Shown here piece by piece: positions 39,420 to 48,507 of a stretch of 64,000 bases of DNA. Under the pieces are notes generated by a model. That model saw nothing but the letters and a program-made list of their open reading frames with translations, searched no databases and had not been told where the DNA came from. This DNA is from Phycisphaerales bacterium (GTDB taxonomy: Bacteria > Planctomycetota > Phycisphaerae > Phycisphaerales > UBA1924): NCBI GenBank assembly GCA_023382935.1, contig JAHDXL010000001.1, positions 469,003 to 533,002 of the forward strand, read 5' to 3'. Made by a program: the position numbers and the translations under genes. Numbering within the stretch: the first letter of the stretch is position 1; the number at the start of each line of letters is the position of its first letter.

Positions 39420-41072
39420 GTGCCGAAGATCCTTGGTCGTTCGATCGTGGCCTGTCAGACGGTTGCTGCCGACCCCGGGGCCGAGGTGTTCGGGTCGTTC
39501 GACCCCGGCCGCGGGAGGCCGACGGGACGCAAGTTCCAGGCGGCGACGGACGCGGAGGTCGACCGGGCGGCCGAGTCGGCGTGGGAGGCCTTCGGCGTGC
39601 TGCGTTCGATCGAGCCGGAGCGTCGAGCGGCGTTGCTCGACACGATGGCCGAGCGGATCGCCGCGCTGGGACAGGATCTCATCGACATCTGCTCGGAGGA
39701 GACGGGCCTGGGCACGACCCGCGTGATTTCGGAGCGTGAGCGAACGACCAACATGAGCAGGATGTTCGCCCGATTTGTGCGCGACGGGTCGTGGTGCCGT
39801 GCGTGCATCGAAACCGGCGACGCGGCCCGCAAGCCGATTCCGAAGCCGGATCTGCGGCGCATGCTGCGTCCGCTGGGGCCTGTGGCGGTGTTTGGGGCGA
39901 GCAACTTTCCGCTGGCGTACAGCACGGCCGGAGGTGACACGGCGTCGGCGCTGGCGGCCGGGTGCCCGGTGATCGTGAAAGGGCACCCGCTGCACCCCGG
40001 GACGGGGGAAGTCGTGGCGCTGGCGATCGCCGAGGCAGTCAGGTCGGTCGGGCTGCCTCCGGGCACGTTCAGTTTCCTGCACTCGGGGGGCACGCGCGAG
40101 CGGGCGATCGGCGAGCGGCTGGTCAAACACCCTTGCGTGCGGGCAGTAGGGTTCACCGGCTCGCTGGGCGGGGGCACGGCCATCGAGCGGATGGGGCGCG
40201 AGCGCGAAAGCCCGATCCCGGTGTTCAGTGAGATGGGCTCGACCAACCCGGTGTTCGTGCTGCCCAGCGCGGTAGAGACGCGCGGGCGCGACATCGCCGA
40301 GAGGCTGGTGGCGTCGGCCACCAATGCCTGCGGGCAGATGTGCACGTGCCCGGGGCTGATTTTTGCGATTCGGAATGAGACGCTGGAGGTTCTGGAGCGC
40401 GGGCTGGCCGAGGGGATCGATGCGGTCGAGGCGCAGGTGATGCTCTCGCCGGGGATGAGAGATCGGTACGAGTCGGAACTGGAGCGTGCGCGCGGGGTGA
40501 GCGGCGTTGAGCAGCGGGCCGGGGGCGTCGGTCGGAAAATCGCAGGCGGACGGGACGACGACCCACATCCGGTGCGTGGACACGCCGGACTGTTGCGAAC
40601 CACCGGGGCCACCTTCCTCAAGGAGCGGCAACTGCGCGAGGAAATCTTCGGACCGGCGACGATTCTGGTGGTGTGCGCCAACGAAAACGAATTGAAGCGA
40701 TGTGCGGCGGCGATCATCGGGAGTCTGACGGGTTCGATCTTCGCGGGGCCTTATGACGCGGCGCTGGCGGGCGAGTTACAGAAGATCATCGAGTTGCGAG
40801 TGGGGCGGGTGATTTTCAACGGGGTGCCGACGGGGGTGGAGGTCAACTCGGCGATGGTGCACGGGGGTCCGTTTCCGGCGACGACGGCCCCGCACACGAC
40901 GGCGCAGGGGGTGATGGCGATGGAGCGGTGGTGCCGTCCGGTGTGCTGGCAGAACACGCCGGAGGCGGCGCTTCCGGCGGAGTTGCAGGACGCCAACCCG
41001 CTGGGCATCGAGCGGGAGGTGAACGGCGTGAGGAGGAGGGATCGGTTGTCGGGCGAGGCGCGTGCATCCTGA
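39420..41072 (+). CDS. NAD(P)-dependent aldehyde dehydrogenase, ketoglutarate-semialdehyde type
   Basis: 550 residues. N-terminal PxGxFFPxRPTG-like start is lost, but the core is complete: GPVAVFGASNFPLAYSTAGG near 158 (cofactor site), VIVKGHPLHPGTGEV near 185, FTGSLGGGTAIERMG, Glu in SEMGSTNPVFV near 270 and the catalytic Cys in NACGQMCTCPGL near 300. This matches alpha-ketoglutaric semialdehyde dehydrogenases that end sugar-acid or hydroxyproline catabolism; no such pathway genes are adjacent. GTG start with AGGAGG 6 nt upstream. Confidence 0.88.
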   Translation: MPKILGRSIVACQTVAADPGAEVFGSFDPGRGRPTGRKFQAATDAEVDRAAESAWEAFGVLRSIEPERRAALLDTMAERIAALGQDLIDICSEETGLGTTRVISERERTTNMSRMFARFVRDGSWCRACIETGDAARKPIPKPDLRRMLRPLGPVAVFGASNFPLAYSTAGGDTASALAAGCPVIVKGHPLHPGTGEVVALAIAEAVRSVGLPPGTFSFLHSGGTRERAIGERLVKHPCVRAVGFTGSLGGGTAIERMGRERESPIPVFSEMGSTNPVFVLPSAVETRGRDIAERLVASATNACGQMCTCPGLIFAIRNETLEVLERGLAEGIDAVEAQVMLSPGMRDRYESELERARGVSGVEQRAGGVGRKIAGGRDDDPHPVRGHAGLLRTTGATFLKERQLREEIFGPATILVVCANENELKRCAAAIIGSLTGSIFAGPYDAALAGELQKIIELRVGRVIFNGVPTGVEVNSAMVHGGPFPATTAPHTTAQGVMAMERWCRPVCWQNTPEAALPAELQDANPLGIEREVNGVRRRDRLSGEARAS

Positions 41073-41175
41073 GGGCGATGCGGATACGCTCGGTCCGAGC
41101 CAGATCCCGGTCGAGAGAGGCGACCGGGGGATTGAAGAGACGAAGCCCGGGCGACGGGAGTCGGCCTGAGCGGAG

Positions 41176-41199
41176 TCGGCGAACGGAAACGCCGATTTT
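41176..41199 (+). terminator. Weak intrinsic terminator candidate after the aldehyde dehydrogenase
   Basis: Perfect 6-bp stem TCGGCG/CGCCGA with an 8-nt loop and TTTT. It lies about 100 bp past the dehydrogenase stop and 28 bp before the ftsK start. Confidence 0.35.
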
Positions 41200-41226
41200 G
41201 TCAGCCAGGAAGGTGCAAAATAGCCG

Positions 41227-43986
41227 ATGGCGCGTCAAGTGTTGAATCAGCAGGATGAGAGGCCTCGTGGGCGGGCGGGGAAGGTGGCGCTGTGGATGGC
41301 GCTGGCCGCTGCGTGGGTTTTTGTCGTCGTCAGTCTGCTGAGTTTCGACGCGGGGGACGCCCCGAGCCACGCGGTGTGGCCCCGCAATGAGTACATGGCC
41401 AACTGGTGCGGGCCTGTGGGGTCGGCAGCGGCGTATGCGCTGCTGCGTCTGCTGGGGCTGTCGGTGGTGATCCCGGTGGGGTTCTGCGGTTTTGCCCTGG
41501 TATACGCGGGCTGGAAGGGCCGCGTGCGACACCCGCTGTTCCGGGGGCTGGGCGTGGCGTTGCTGACACTGGGCGTCAGTGTCATTCTGGGGAGTTTCGC
41601 GCGCGACGCGGGTCCCCTGGCGGGCCTGGGCGGGGGGACGCTGGGTCTGGTGATCGCTGAGCGGTTGATGATCCCGAACTTCTCGGTGGGGGGGACGGTG
41701 TTGTGGCTCTCGTTGGTGTGCCTGGTCGGGCTCATCCTCGCGGCCGACCGGTTCATGTACGCCCTTCCGGCCCTGATTTGGCGAGCGGCGGTGCCGGCGG
41801 CGGCGGGGACGAAGGCGATGGCGCAGCAGGCGCGCGGATTGACCGCGGCCGGCTCGCGCGGGCTGGCCGCTCGCGTCAAGGGCTGGCTCTTGCAGCGCCG
41901 GCAGACGCGTCTGGTGAGGCTGGACGACCTGGAAGAGCCGGTGGAGGTGGAGATCAAGCGTCCGTCGCGCCGCCCGCGCCCGGCGCCGGCCGAGGCCGAG
42001 CCGATCGATCTGGACAGCGTCGATGATGAGCACGTGTACCTGCCCGAAGACGAGGGCGACGAGGATGCGCTGCCCGGCGCACCGCAAGTGTTCGACCGCG
42101 AGAAGTTGAAAGAGAAGGTTGCGGCGCTGAACGTGCGTTTTGCCGGGGCCGACAAGGCGGTGGCGACGGACGAAGACCTGCACGATTTCCAGAACGCGGT
42201 GGAGTTGGAGGGGTATCAGTTCCCCGGGCTGGACCTTCTGGAGGATCCGGAGGAGGACTTCAATTCGGCGTTGGAGACGCTGGTGCGCCAGCAGGCCGAG
42301 AGCCTGGAGGAGGCGCTGCAGGAGTACCGGATCAACGGCGAGGTGGTGGACATCGAGTCGGGCCCGGTGATCACGCTGTTCCACGTGCGTTTGGCGCCGG
42401 GGACGAAGGTGAGCCAGTTGAACGCGGTGGCCAGCGACCTGGCACGCCTGCTCAAGGCAGTGAACATCCGCATCGTCTCGAACATCGAGGGGCGCGACAC
42501 GGTGGGCATCGAGGTGCCGAACCTGACGAAGGAGAAGGTGCGGCTGAAGGAGTTGATGAGCAATCGGGAGCGATTCGCGAATATGAAGTTGCCGATGTTC
42601 CTGGGCAAGGACGCGGCCGGGGATCCGCTGATCAGCGACCTGACGCGGATGCCGCACATGCTGATCGCGGGCACAACCGGGTCGGGCAAGAGCGTGTGCA
42701 TGAACGCGATCATCATGTCGTTCCTGTATACGAAGAAGCCAAACGAACTGAAACTGGTGCTGGTGGACCCGAAGATGGTCGAGATGAGCCAGTTTCGCGA
42801 CATCCCGCACCTGATGTGCCCGGTGGTGACGGAAATGAGCAAGGCGGCCGCGATTCTGGAGTGGGCCTGCCAGAAGATGGACGAGCGCTACGAACTGCTG
42901 GCCGACGCGGGGTGTCGCGACATTTCGGCGTACAACGGGTTGGAATGGGAGGAACTGAAGGAGCGGTTGCAGCCGGCCAGCGAGGCGGAAGAGGCGCGTA
43001 TTCCGCGCAAACTTCCGTACATGGTGTTCATCATCGATGAGTTGGCCGACTTGATGATGACCAACAAGGAGGTCGAGAGTTCGATCATCCGCATCGCGCA
43101 GAAGGCCCGTGCGGTGGGCATCCACCTGATCCTGGCGACGCAGCGCCCGCAGGCCAACGTGGTGACGGGGCTGATCAAGAGCAACATGCCCTGCCGCATC
43201 TCGTTCAAGGTTGCGAGCAACATCGACTCGCGGGTGGTGCTCGACCAGAAGGGGGGCGAGTTGCTGCTCGGGCAAGGCGACATGCTCTACCTCAGCCCGT
43301 CAAGCCACAAGGTCAGCCGCGCACAGGGCACACTGGTCGATGACCAGGAGATCCGCCGGGTCGTGAAGTTCATGAAGACGATCGCGGCCCCGAGTTTCGA
43401 GCGCCAACTGATCCAACTGCGCTCGGGCGGCGAGGATGAGGAGAAGATCCTGGCCAGCGAGAACAACTCGTCGGCATCACTGGCGGCGGCGCAGGAAGAC
43501 CCGATGTTTGACCGGGCGGTCGAGATCGTGCTCGAGACGCGCCGCGGGAGCGTGAGTCTGCTGCAGCGGCGCCTGGCGATCGGGTACACGCGGGCCAGCC
43601 GTCTGATCGATCTGATGGGCATCGCGGGGATCATCGGGGAGCACAAGGGCTCGGTGGCGCGCGAGGTGATGATCACTCCCGAGGAATGGGAGGAGATGAA
43701 GCGGATCGGCGCCGAAATGGCCAAGGCCCAGCGCGGTCAAGGCTCGCTGTTTGACGAGGCCGCGGCGAGCCGATCGCCGGGTGAGGACGAAAACGATGAG
43801 CCCGAACTGGCCGACTCCGACGAGGAATACGAGTTCGAGGATGAGGCGTACGCAGCCGACGAGAATTATGAGTACGTCGAAGAGGACGAAGAGGGGGACG
43901 AAGAACCCACTGATTCAGGGGAAGATTCCAGCGGGACTCCCGTGATTCGCATGCGGCGACGTGAGGAACCAGAGTCGGCGCCCTGA
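41227..43986 (+). CDS. ftsK: DNA translocase FtsK/SpoIIIE
   Basis: 919 residues. Four to five membrane helices in the first 190 residues (VALWMALAAAWVFVVVSLLS and following) anchor it at the septum. After a charged linker comes the motor: beta domain near 350-470, Walker A IAGTTGSGKSVCMNA near 480, Walker B YMVFIIDELADLMM near 600, and LILATQRPQANVVTGLIKSN. The gamma winged-helix domain (about 755-830) is present: FDRAVEIVLETRRGSVSLLQ, IGYTRASRLIDLMGIAGI. An acidic tail (about 845-905) is extra. It pumps chromosome ends through the closing septum. AGGAAGG lies 14 nt before the ATG. Confidence 0.95.
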   Translation: MARQVLNQQDERPRGRAGKVALWMALAAAWVFVVVSLLSFDAGDAPSHAVWPRNEYMANWCGPVGSAAAYALLRLLGLSVVIPVGFCGFALVYAGWKGRVRHPLFRGLGVALLTLGVSVILGSFARDAGPLAGLGGGTLGLVIAERLMIPNFSVGGTVLWLSLVCLVGLILAADRFMYALPALIWRAAVPAAAGTKAMAQQARGLTAAGSRGLAARVKGWLLQRRQTRLVRLDDLEEPVEVEIKRPSRRPRPAPAEAEPIDLDSVDDEHVYLPEDEGDEDALPGAPQVFDREKLKEKVAALNVRFAGADKAVATDEDLHDFQNAVELEGYQFPGLDLLEDPEEDFNSALETLVRQQAESLEEALQEYRINGEVVDIESGPVITLFHVRLAPGTKVSQLNAVASDLARLLKAVNIRIVSNIEGRDTVGIEVPNLTKEKVRLKELMSNRERFANMKLPMFLGKDAAGDPLISDLTRMPHMLIAGTTGSGKSVCMNAIIMSFLYTKKPNELKLVLVDPKMVEMSQFRDIPHLMCPVVTEMSKAAAILEWACQKMDERYELLADAGCRDISAYNGLEWEELKERLQPASEAEEARIPRKLPYMVFIIDELADLMMTNKEVESSIIRIAQKARAVGIHLILATQRPQANVVTGLIKSNMPCRISFKVASNIDSRVVLDQKGGELLLGQGDMLYLSPSSHKVSRAQGTLVDDQEIRRVVKFMKTIAAPSFERQLIQLRSGGEDEEKILASENNSSASLAAAQEDPMFDRAVEIVLETRRGSVSLLQRRLAIGYTRASRLIDLMGIAGIIGEHKGSVAREVMITPEEWEEMKRIGAEMAKAQRGQGSLFDEAAASRSPGEDENDEPELADSDEEYEFEDEAYAADENYEYVEEDEEGDEEPTDSGEDSSGTPVIRMRRREEPESAP

Positions 43987-44120
43987 TCGGGTCGACCTAC
44001 GCTATCCGAAGTCCACCCCGGGGAATCGGGGCACGTGCAACGTGCGCCCCGTACTTGCCAAAGAGAGGGGAGCCCCGTGGGGTGGAGGGCTTGAGGTACA
44101 CCATCAGCGAAAGGACTGAC

Positions 44121-45872
44121 ATGAGGATGAGCAAGCAGGTGATGATGGGGCTGGCCAGCGGCATGGCCATGTGTTGGTCGGCCGTGGCGGCGCCGCCCCC
44201 GGCACTGGATCGGGTGCCGGATGACGCGGCCGTGGCGTTCGTGATGCCGACGGTGCAGGGCTTCGTGACCGACCTGCGCACGTTCGTGAATCGCGTGGTG
44301 CCCGAGGCCGAACGCGCCGATGCGAACGCCGGTCTGGACATGTTCCACAGCGTGGTGAACATGCCGGGGATGAACCCGGCCGGTTCGGCGGCCGCGGTGA
44401 TGTACATGGACCAGGACGACGGCATGGGCACGCCTCCGATCGTGCTGGTGCTTCCGGTCAGCGATTTTGCGCAGTTGCGCGAGTCGATGTCGGCCGAGGG
44501 GCAGGGCCCGGTGTACCAGGGCGAGATCACCGGACAGACGATGTACATGAAGGACATCGGCGGGGGCTTTGCGGCGGTGGGCCCGATGCCCGCGCTGGTG
44601 CAGGAGTTCAGCGGGAACGCCGGGCACATGGGCGGGCACGTGCAGCGCCTGGGCAGCCAGGGACAGGCGGCGCTGAGCGCCAATGACGTGGTGATGATCG
44701 CCAACCTGGAGATTCTGTCGCCCTACATCAAGATGGCCGGTGCGCAGATGCAGCAGCAGATGGGCATGGTGGCGATGATGATGGGCCCGCAGGCGGGGCA
44801 GATTCAGCCGATGATGGAGATGGTCAGCGGGCTGATGACGCGCTTGGCCGACGAGGGTCGCACCGCGGTGGTGGGCGCGCAGATCGACGACAAGGGCGTG
44901 TCGTTTGACTCGGGCGTGCAGTTCAAGGACGGGACCGAGTCGTTTGCGATGCTGGCCGACAAGGGCAACGCGACCAAACTGCTCAACCACCTGCCGGGAT
45001 CGGATTTCATGTTCGCCTATGCGCTGGATGCGTCGCACTCGGGGGTGGCCAGGGCGTTCCAGGCCATGGCCAAGTTGTCCGAGCAGGCGGGTGCACAGAT
45101 GAAGGGTGTGTCGTTCCTGGAGATGGTGCAGAACGCCAAGGGGATGGCCGGGACGATGGGCAGCGTTCCCATGATGGGGGCTGGTCTGTTCAGCAACTTC
45201 GTGACGGTGACGGTGACAGACGAGGCCAAGCAGACGCTCCAGACGATGGGCACGGCGGTGAAGGAAGCCAACGGGCAGAGCGCCCAGGGGCTCAAGTACA
45301 CGACCACGTGGCAGGATGCGGCGGCGGACATCGCGGGCGTGAAGGTGTCGAGTTACTCGATGCAGATGATGCCTGACGGCTCGCCGGAGAGCCAGCAGAT
45401 TGCGCCGATGATGATGATCATGCCCACGTTGTTCGGACCCAACGGCGGGCCGAACGGGTTCATGGCGGCCGTGGACGGCGCCGTGGTGCAGACCATGAGC
45501 CAGAACACCCCGCTGATGGAGAAGGCAATCAAGGCGGCCAGGGAAGGCAACGGGCTTGGTTCGGGCGAGGCGATCAAGGCGGTGGGAAGCCACCTGCCCG
45601 ACAACCGCGTGTTGGAGGTCTACTTCTCGGTGGACCAGGTGATGAACACGGCGGGCCCGCTGGCGGCCATGTTCGGCGCTCTGCCGAACTTCGAGAAGGT
45701 CGAGAAGATGAACCCCATTGGTTTCGGCGCATCCGCAGGCGACGGAGGGATGCTCAACCGCATCTATGTCCCCAACGACGTGCTGAGTTGGTTCGTCAAG
45801 TTCAGCGAGCAGATGCAGGGTGGCGGGTTTGAGGAAGCCCCGGCCGAGCAGGGCGGACGTCCGCGCTTCTGA
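44121..45872 (+). CDS. Methionine-rich exported protein of unknown function
   Basis: 583 residues with a signal peptide of about 24 (MRMSKQVMMGLASGMAMCWS). Strikingly rich in Met: stretches such as QMQQQMGMVAMMMG and MMMIMPT. The fold is alternating alpha-beta (IVLVLPVSDFAQLRESMS, DKGVSFDSGVQFKDGTESFA), resembling DUF3352-like periplasmic proteins, but I am not sure. It has AAGGA about 6 nt before the ATG and a strong terminator after the stop. Met residues could bind copper(I) or protect against oxidants; this is inference. Confidence 0.7.
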   Translation: MRMSKQVMMGLASGMAMCWSAVAAPPPALDRVPDDAAVAFVMPTVQGFVTDLRTFVNRVVPEAERADANAGLDMFHSVVNMPGMNPAGSAAAVMYMDQDDGMGTPPIVLVLPVSDFAQLRESMSAEGQGPVYQGEITGQTMYMKDIGGGFAAVGPMPALVQEFSGNAGHMGGHVQRLGSQGQAALSANDVVMIANLEILSPYIKMAGAQMQQQMGMVAMMMGPQAGQIQPMMEMVSGLMTRLADEGRTAVVGAQIDDKGVSFDSGVQFKDGTESFAMLADKGNATKLLNHLPGSDFMFAYALDASHSGVARAFQAMAKLSEQAGAQMKGVSFLEMVQNAKGMAGTMGSVPMMGAGLFSNFVTVTVTDEAKQTLQTMGTAVKEANGQSAQGLKYTTTWQDAAADIAGVKVSSYSMQMMPDGSPESQQIAPMMMIMPTLFGPNGGPNGFMAAVDGAVVQTMSQNTPLMEKAIKAAREGNGLGSGEAIKAVGSHLPDNRVLEVYFSVDQVMNTAGPLAAMFGALPNFEKVEKMNPIGFGASAGDGGMLNRIYVPNDVLSWFVKFSEQMQGGGFEEAPAEQGGRPRF

Positions 45873-45896
45873 GCGACGATGGTGTGAGCGAACAGG

Positions 45897-45930
45897 CGTC
45901 GTCGCGTCGAGAGGCGCGACGACGTTTTTT
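45897..45930 (+). terminator. Strong intrinsic terminator at the start of folP
   Basis: Perfect 10-bp stem CGTCGTCGCG/CGCGACGACG with an 8-nt loop followed by six T. It lies 24 bp after the stop of the Met-rich protein and ends 1 bp before the ATG of folP at 45932. It therefore terminates the upstream gene and sits on the folP start region. Confidence 0.85.
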
Positions 45931-45931
45931 G

Positions 45932-46819
45932 ATGACCGGCCTGTGGACATTTGCAGGGCGCTCGCTCACGCTCGACCGCCCGCGCGTGATGGCGATTCTG
46001 AACGTCACGCCGGACAGTTTTTTTGACGGCGGCGTGCTCGCCGGTCCGGAGGCGGCGGTGGCAGCGGCGCACCGGGCGGTTGGCGAAGGGGCCGATTTGC
46101 TCGACATTGGCGGAGAGTCGACGCGTCCCGGGGCGCGGCGTGTGCCAGAGGAGGAGCAGATCGGCCGCGTGGTGCCGGTCATCGAGGCGATTCGAGCCGC
46201 GGGCGTCGACCTGCCGATCAGCGTGGATACGACGCGGGCTTCGGTGGCGCGGGCGGCGGCCGAGGCGGGGGCGCAAATCGTCAACGATGTGTCGGGCGGG
46301 GAGGAAGACCCGGAAATGCTCGGGCTTGTGGCTCAACTGGGCCTGGGGCTGGTGCTCATGCACCGGCTGAGGCCGCCGGAGAGCGACAATTACTCCGACC
46401 GGTACGGCGAGGCGCCTCGCTATGGCGACGTGGTGGAGGAGGTGCGGACGTATCTGGCCGGAAGGGTCGCGGCGGCCGAGGGGGCGGGGTTGCCGGCGTC
46501 GGCAGTGCTGGTGGACCCGGGACTGGGCTTCGGCAAGTCGGTCGAACAGAACTTGGATCTGGTGCGGGGGACGGGGCGATTGCGGGGACTGGGGGCGGGA
46601 GTGCTCAGCGCGGCCAGCCGGAAGAGTTTTGTCGGGCGGGTGTCGCTGGGACGGGACTCCGAGCCGAGCGAGCGTCTGGCGGGTTCGATTGCGTTCAGCC
46701 TGATGCACCTGAAGGCGGGGGCGCGGGTGTTCCGGGTGCATGACGTGGGCGAGCAGGGACGGGCGTTGCGGGCGGGGTGGATGCTGATGGACCGCAGCGC
46801 CCCGGGCATGGGTGGGTGA
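45932..46819 (+). CDS. folP: Dihydropteroate synthase
   Basis: Folate synthesis: joins p-aminobenzoate to the dihydropterin diphosphate; target of sulfonamides. 295 residues from ATG 45932: VMAILNVTPDSFFDGG near 19-34, DLLDIGGESTRPGA near 60, ISVDTTRASVARAA, IVNDVSGG, LMHR, VDPGLGFGKS and AASRKSFVG, with a C-terminal VFRVHDVGE. A longer GTG start at 45884 would add SSRREARRRF, which is merely the translated terminator hairpin, so I reject it. No Shine-Dalgarno sequence is visible. trxA follows after 55 bp. Confidence 0.92.
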   Translation: MTGLWTFAGRSLTLDRPRVMAILNVTPDSFFDGGVLAGPEAAVAAAHRAVGEGADLLDIGGESTRPGARRVPEEEQIGRVVPVIEAIRAAGVDLPISVDTTRASVARAAAEAGAQIVNDVSGGEEDPEMLGLVAQLGLGLVLMHRLRPPESDNYSDRYGEAPRYGDVVEEVRTYLAGRVAAAEGAGLPASAVLVDPGLGFGKSVEQNLDLVRGTGRLRGLGAGVLSAASRKSFVGRVSLGRDSEPSERLAGSIAFSLMHLKAGARVFRVHDVGEQGRALRAGWMLMDRSAPGMGG

Positions 46820-46874
46820 ATACGATTGCCCGGCCCGGGGAGAGCATGGCTCGGGCGCTGACGAAGGAGCATCC

Positions 46875-47210
46875 ATGGCAGGCCAGAACGTGATCGAGTT
46901 CACCGACGCCAACTTCCAGGACGAGGTGATGAAGTCAGACAAGCCGGTGATGGTGGATTTCTGGGCCGAGTGGTGCGCTCCGTGCCGTCGGCTGGCGCCC
47001 GCGATCGCGGAGATTGCCGACAAGTTTGCGGGTCGTGCCAAGGTGGGGAAGGTGGACATTGAGAACAACCGCGAGATCACGGGGAGTTTCGAGATCCAGG
47101 CGATCCCGACGATCGTGATCGTCAAGGGCGGTCGCGTGGTGGAACGCTTCACCGGGCTTCGTGGCAGCGCCGAACTGGGCGCGGCGCTTGAGCGTGCCCT
47201 GAACGACTGA
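46875..47210 (+). CDS. trxA: Thioredoxin
   Basis: 111-residue cytosolic dithiol reductase. Active site WAEWCAPCRRLAP at 30-42, with Ala for the usual Gly, and the cis-Pro in QAIPTIVIVKGG. AAGGAG lies 5 nt before the ATG. Probably in the same transcript as folP and the oxidoreductase. Confidence 0.95.
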   Translation: MAGQNVIEFTDANFQDEVMKSDKPVMVDFWAEWCAPCRRLAPAIAEIADKFAGRAKVGKVDIENNREITGSFEIQAIPTIVIVKGGRVVERFTGLRGSAELGAALERALND

Positions 47211-47273
47211 CGACCCGGGGCCGAGCGGTCCCCCGAGCCAGACATGTCCTCGAACGCGAGCAGGAACGGGCGG

Positions 47274-48338
47274 ATGAACGACGTGCTTCGGTGCGGGGTG
47301 GTCGGTGTGGGGCGGATGGGGCAGCACCATGCCCGGGTGTACGCGCAGATGCCCGGGGTTGAACTGGTGGGCGTGGTGGACCGCGATCCGGCCCGGGCCG
47401 CGGCGGTGGCCGAACGCCACGGCACGCGCGTGTTCGAGACTGAAGAAGCGCTGATCGAGGCGGGAGTGGACGCGGTGAGCGTGGCGGTGCCGACAACCAG
47501 CCACAAGCGCAGCGCCTCGCCGTTTCTGGAACGCGGGCTGGCATGCCTGATCGAGAAGCCCCTGGCGCCCGACGCGGCCACGGCCGGTGAACTCAAGGAT
47601 CTGGCCGACCGGTCCAGCGCCTGCCTGATGGTGGGGCACATCGAGCGATTCAATCCGGTGATGCGTGCGATGCAGCGAGCGACACGCGACGGGTTCGAGG
47701 TGGTGCCTCGCTTCATTGAGGTGCACCGCGTCAGCCCGATGACGTTCCGCAGCGTGGACATCGGCGTGGTGATGGACATGATGATCCACGACCTGGACGT
47801 GGTGCTCATGCTGATGGGCGGGCGTGAGCCGGATCACGTCGAGGCGGCGGGCGTGGCCGTGGTCACCGAACACGAGGATCTGTGCAACGCGAGGTTGACG
47901 TTTGAGTTGCCGGGTGACCGCGGGCGCTGCGTGGCGAACATCACTGCCAGCCGGCTGGCGCTCAAGACCGAGCGGGTGACGCGGATCACGGGGGAGAACG
48001 GGTACATCAAGATCGACTACGCGGCCAAGAAGGGGACGATCATCCGTCGCACGGCCAACGAGTTGCAGATGCGTGAAGTGGCTGAGCAGTTGCGCGAGGG
48101 TGCGGACCTGACCAGTCTGAACTGGATGGAACTGGTGAATATTGAGCCGCTGGAGATTGACGACGGGGAGCCGCTGCGTCTGGAGATCGAGGAGTTTCTG
48201 GATGCGGTGCGTGGGGGTCGTCGTCCGGAGATTGACGCGACGGCGGGATTCGTAAACGTTCGGACGGCCGAGCGGATCGTGGCGTCGATCAAGGACTTCA
48301 TTCGGTCGGGGCAGGCGCTGGGAGCCGGGGGGCGCTAG
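47274..48338 (+). CDS. Gfo/Idh/MocA-family oxidoreductase, WbpB/GnnA-like
   Basis: 354 residues. N-terminal Rossmann domain CGVVGVGRMGQHHARVYAQM, the conserved Lys of CLIEKPLAPD near 90, and the C-terminal domain with VGHIERFNPVMRAMQ near 115 and MIHDLDVVLML near 165. The GHIERFNP pattern is typical of enzymes that oxidise the 3-position of UDP-GlcNAc or its uronate (WbpB/WlbA/GnnA). This suggests an amino-sugar nucleotide for lipid A or surface glycans, but no aminotransferase partner is adjacent. ATG 47274 (AGGA upstream) preferred over 47244. Confidence 0.82.
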   Translation: MNDVLRCGVVGVGRMGQHHARVYAQMPGVELVGVVDRDPARAAAVAERHGTRVFETEEALIEAGVDAVSVAVPTTSHKRSASPFLERGLACLIEKPLAPDAATAGELKDLADRSSACLMVGHIERFNPVMRAMQRATRDGFEVVPRFIEVHRVSPMTFRSVDIGVVMDMMIHDLDVVLMLMGGREPDHVEAAGVAVVTEHEDLCNARLTFELPGDRGRCVANITASRLALKTERVTRITGENGYIKIDYAAKKGTIIRRTANELQMREVAEQLREGADLTSLNWMELVNIEPLEIDDGEPLRLEIEEFLDAVRGGRRPEIDATAGFVNVRTAERIVASIKDFIRSGQALGAGGR

Positions 48339-48507
48339 TTCTGGGACGCAGCGCGTCAAAACCCCCAGAGGTGTGCGAGAGCGGGAGAAGATTGCTGAAC
48401 ACGTGGCGTGCTCGGGCCGTTGGAGTACACTGCGCAGGGAGGTGGGGGGCAGGTAACCCCCTGAATAGTGGAGTCTGGCGAGATGCCGGACGTTTTGGTG
48501 AAAGCCG

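Noticed and set aside
45884-45931. N-terminal extension of dihydropteroate synthase from GTG 45884
   Set aside because: It translates the terminator hairpin into an Arg-rich string; the family normally starts near ATG 45932.
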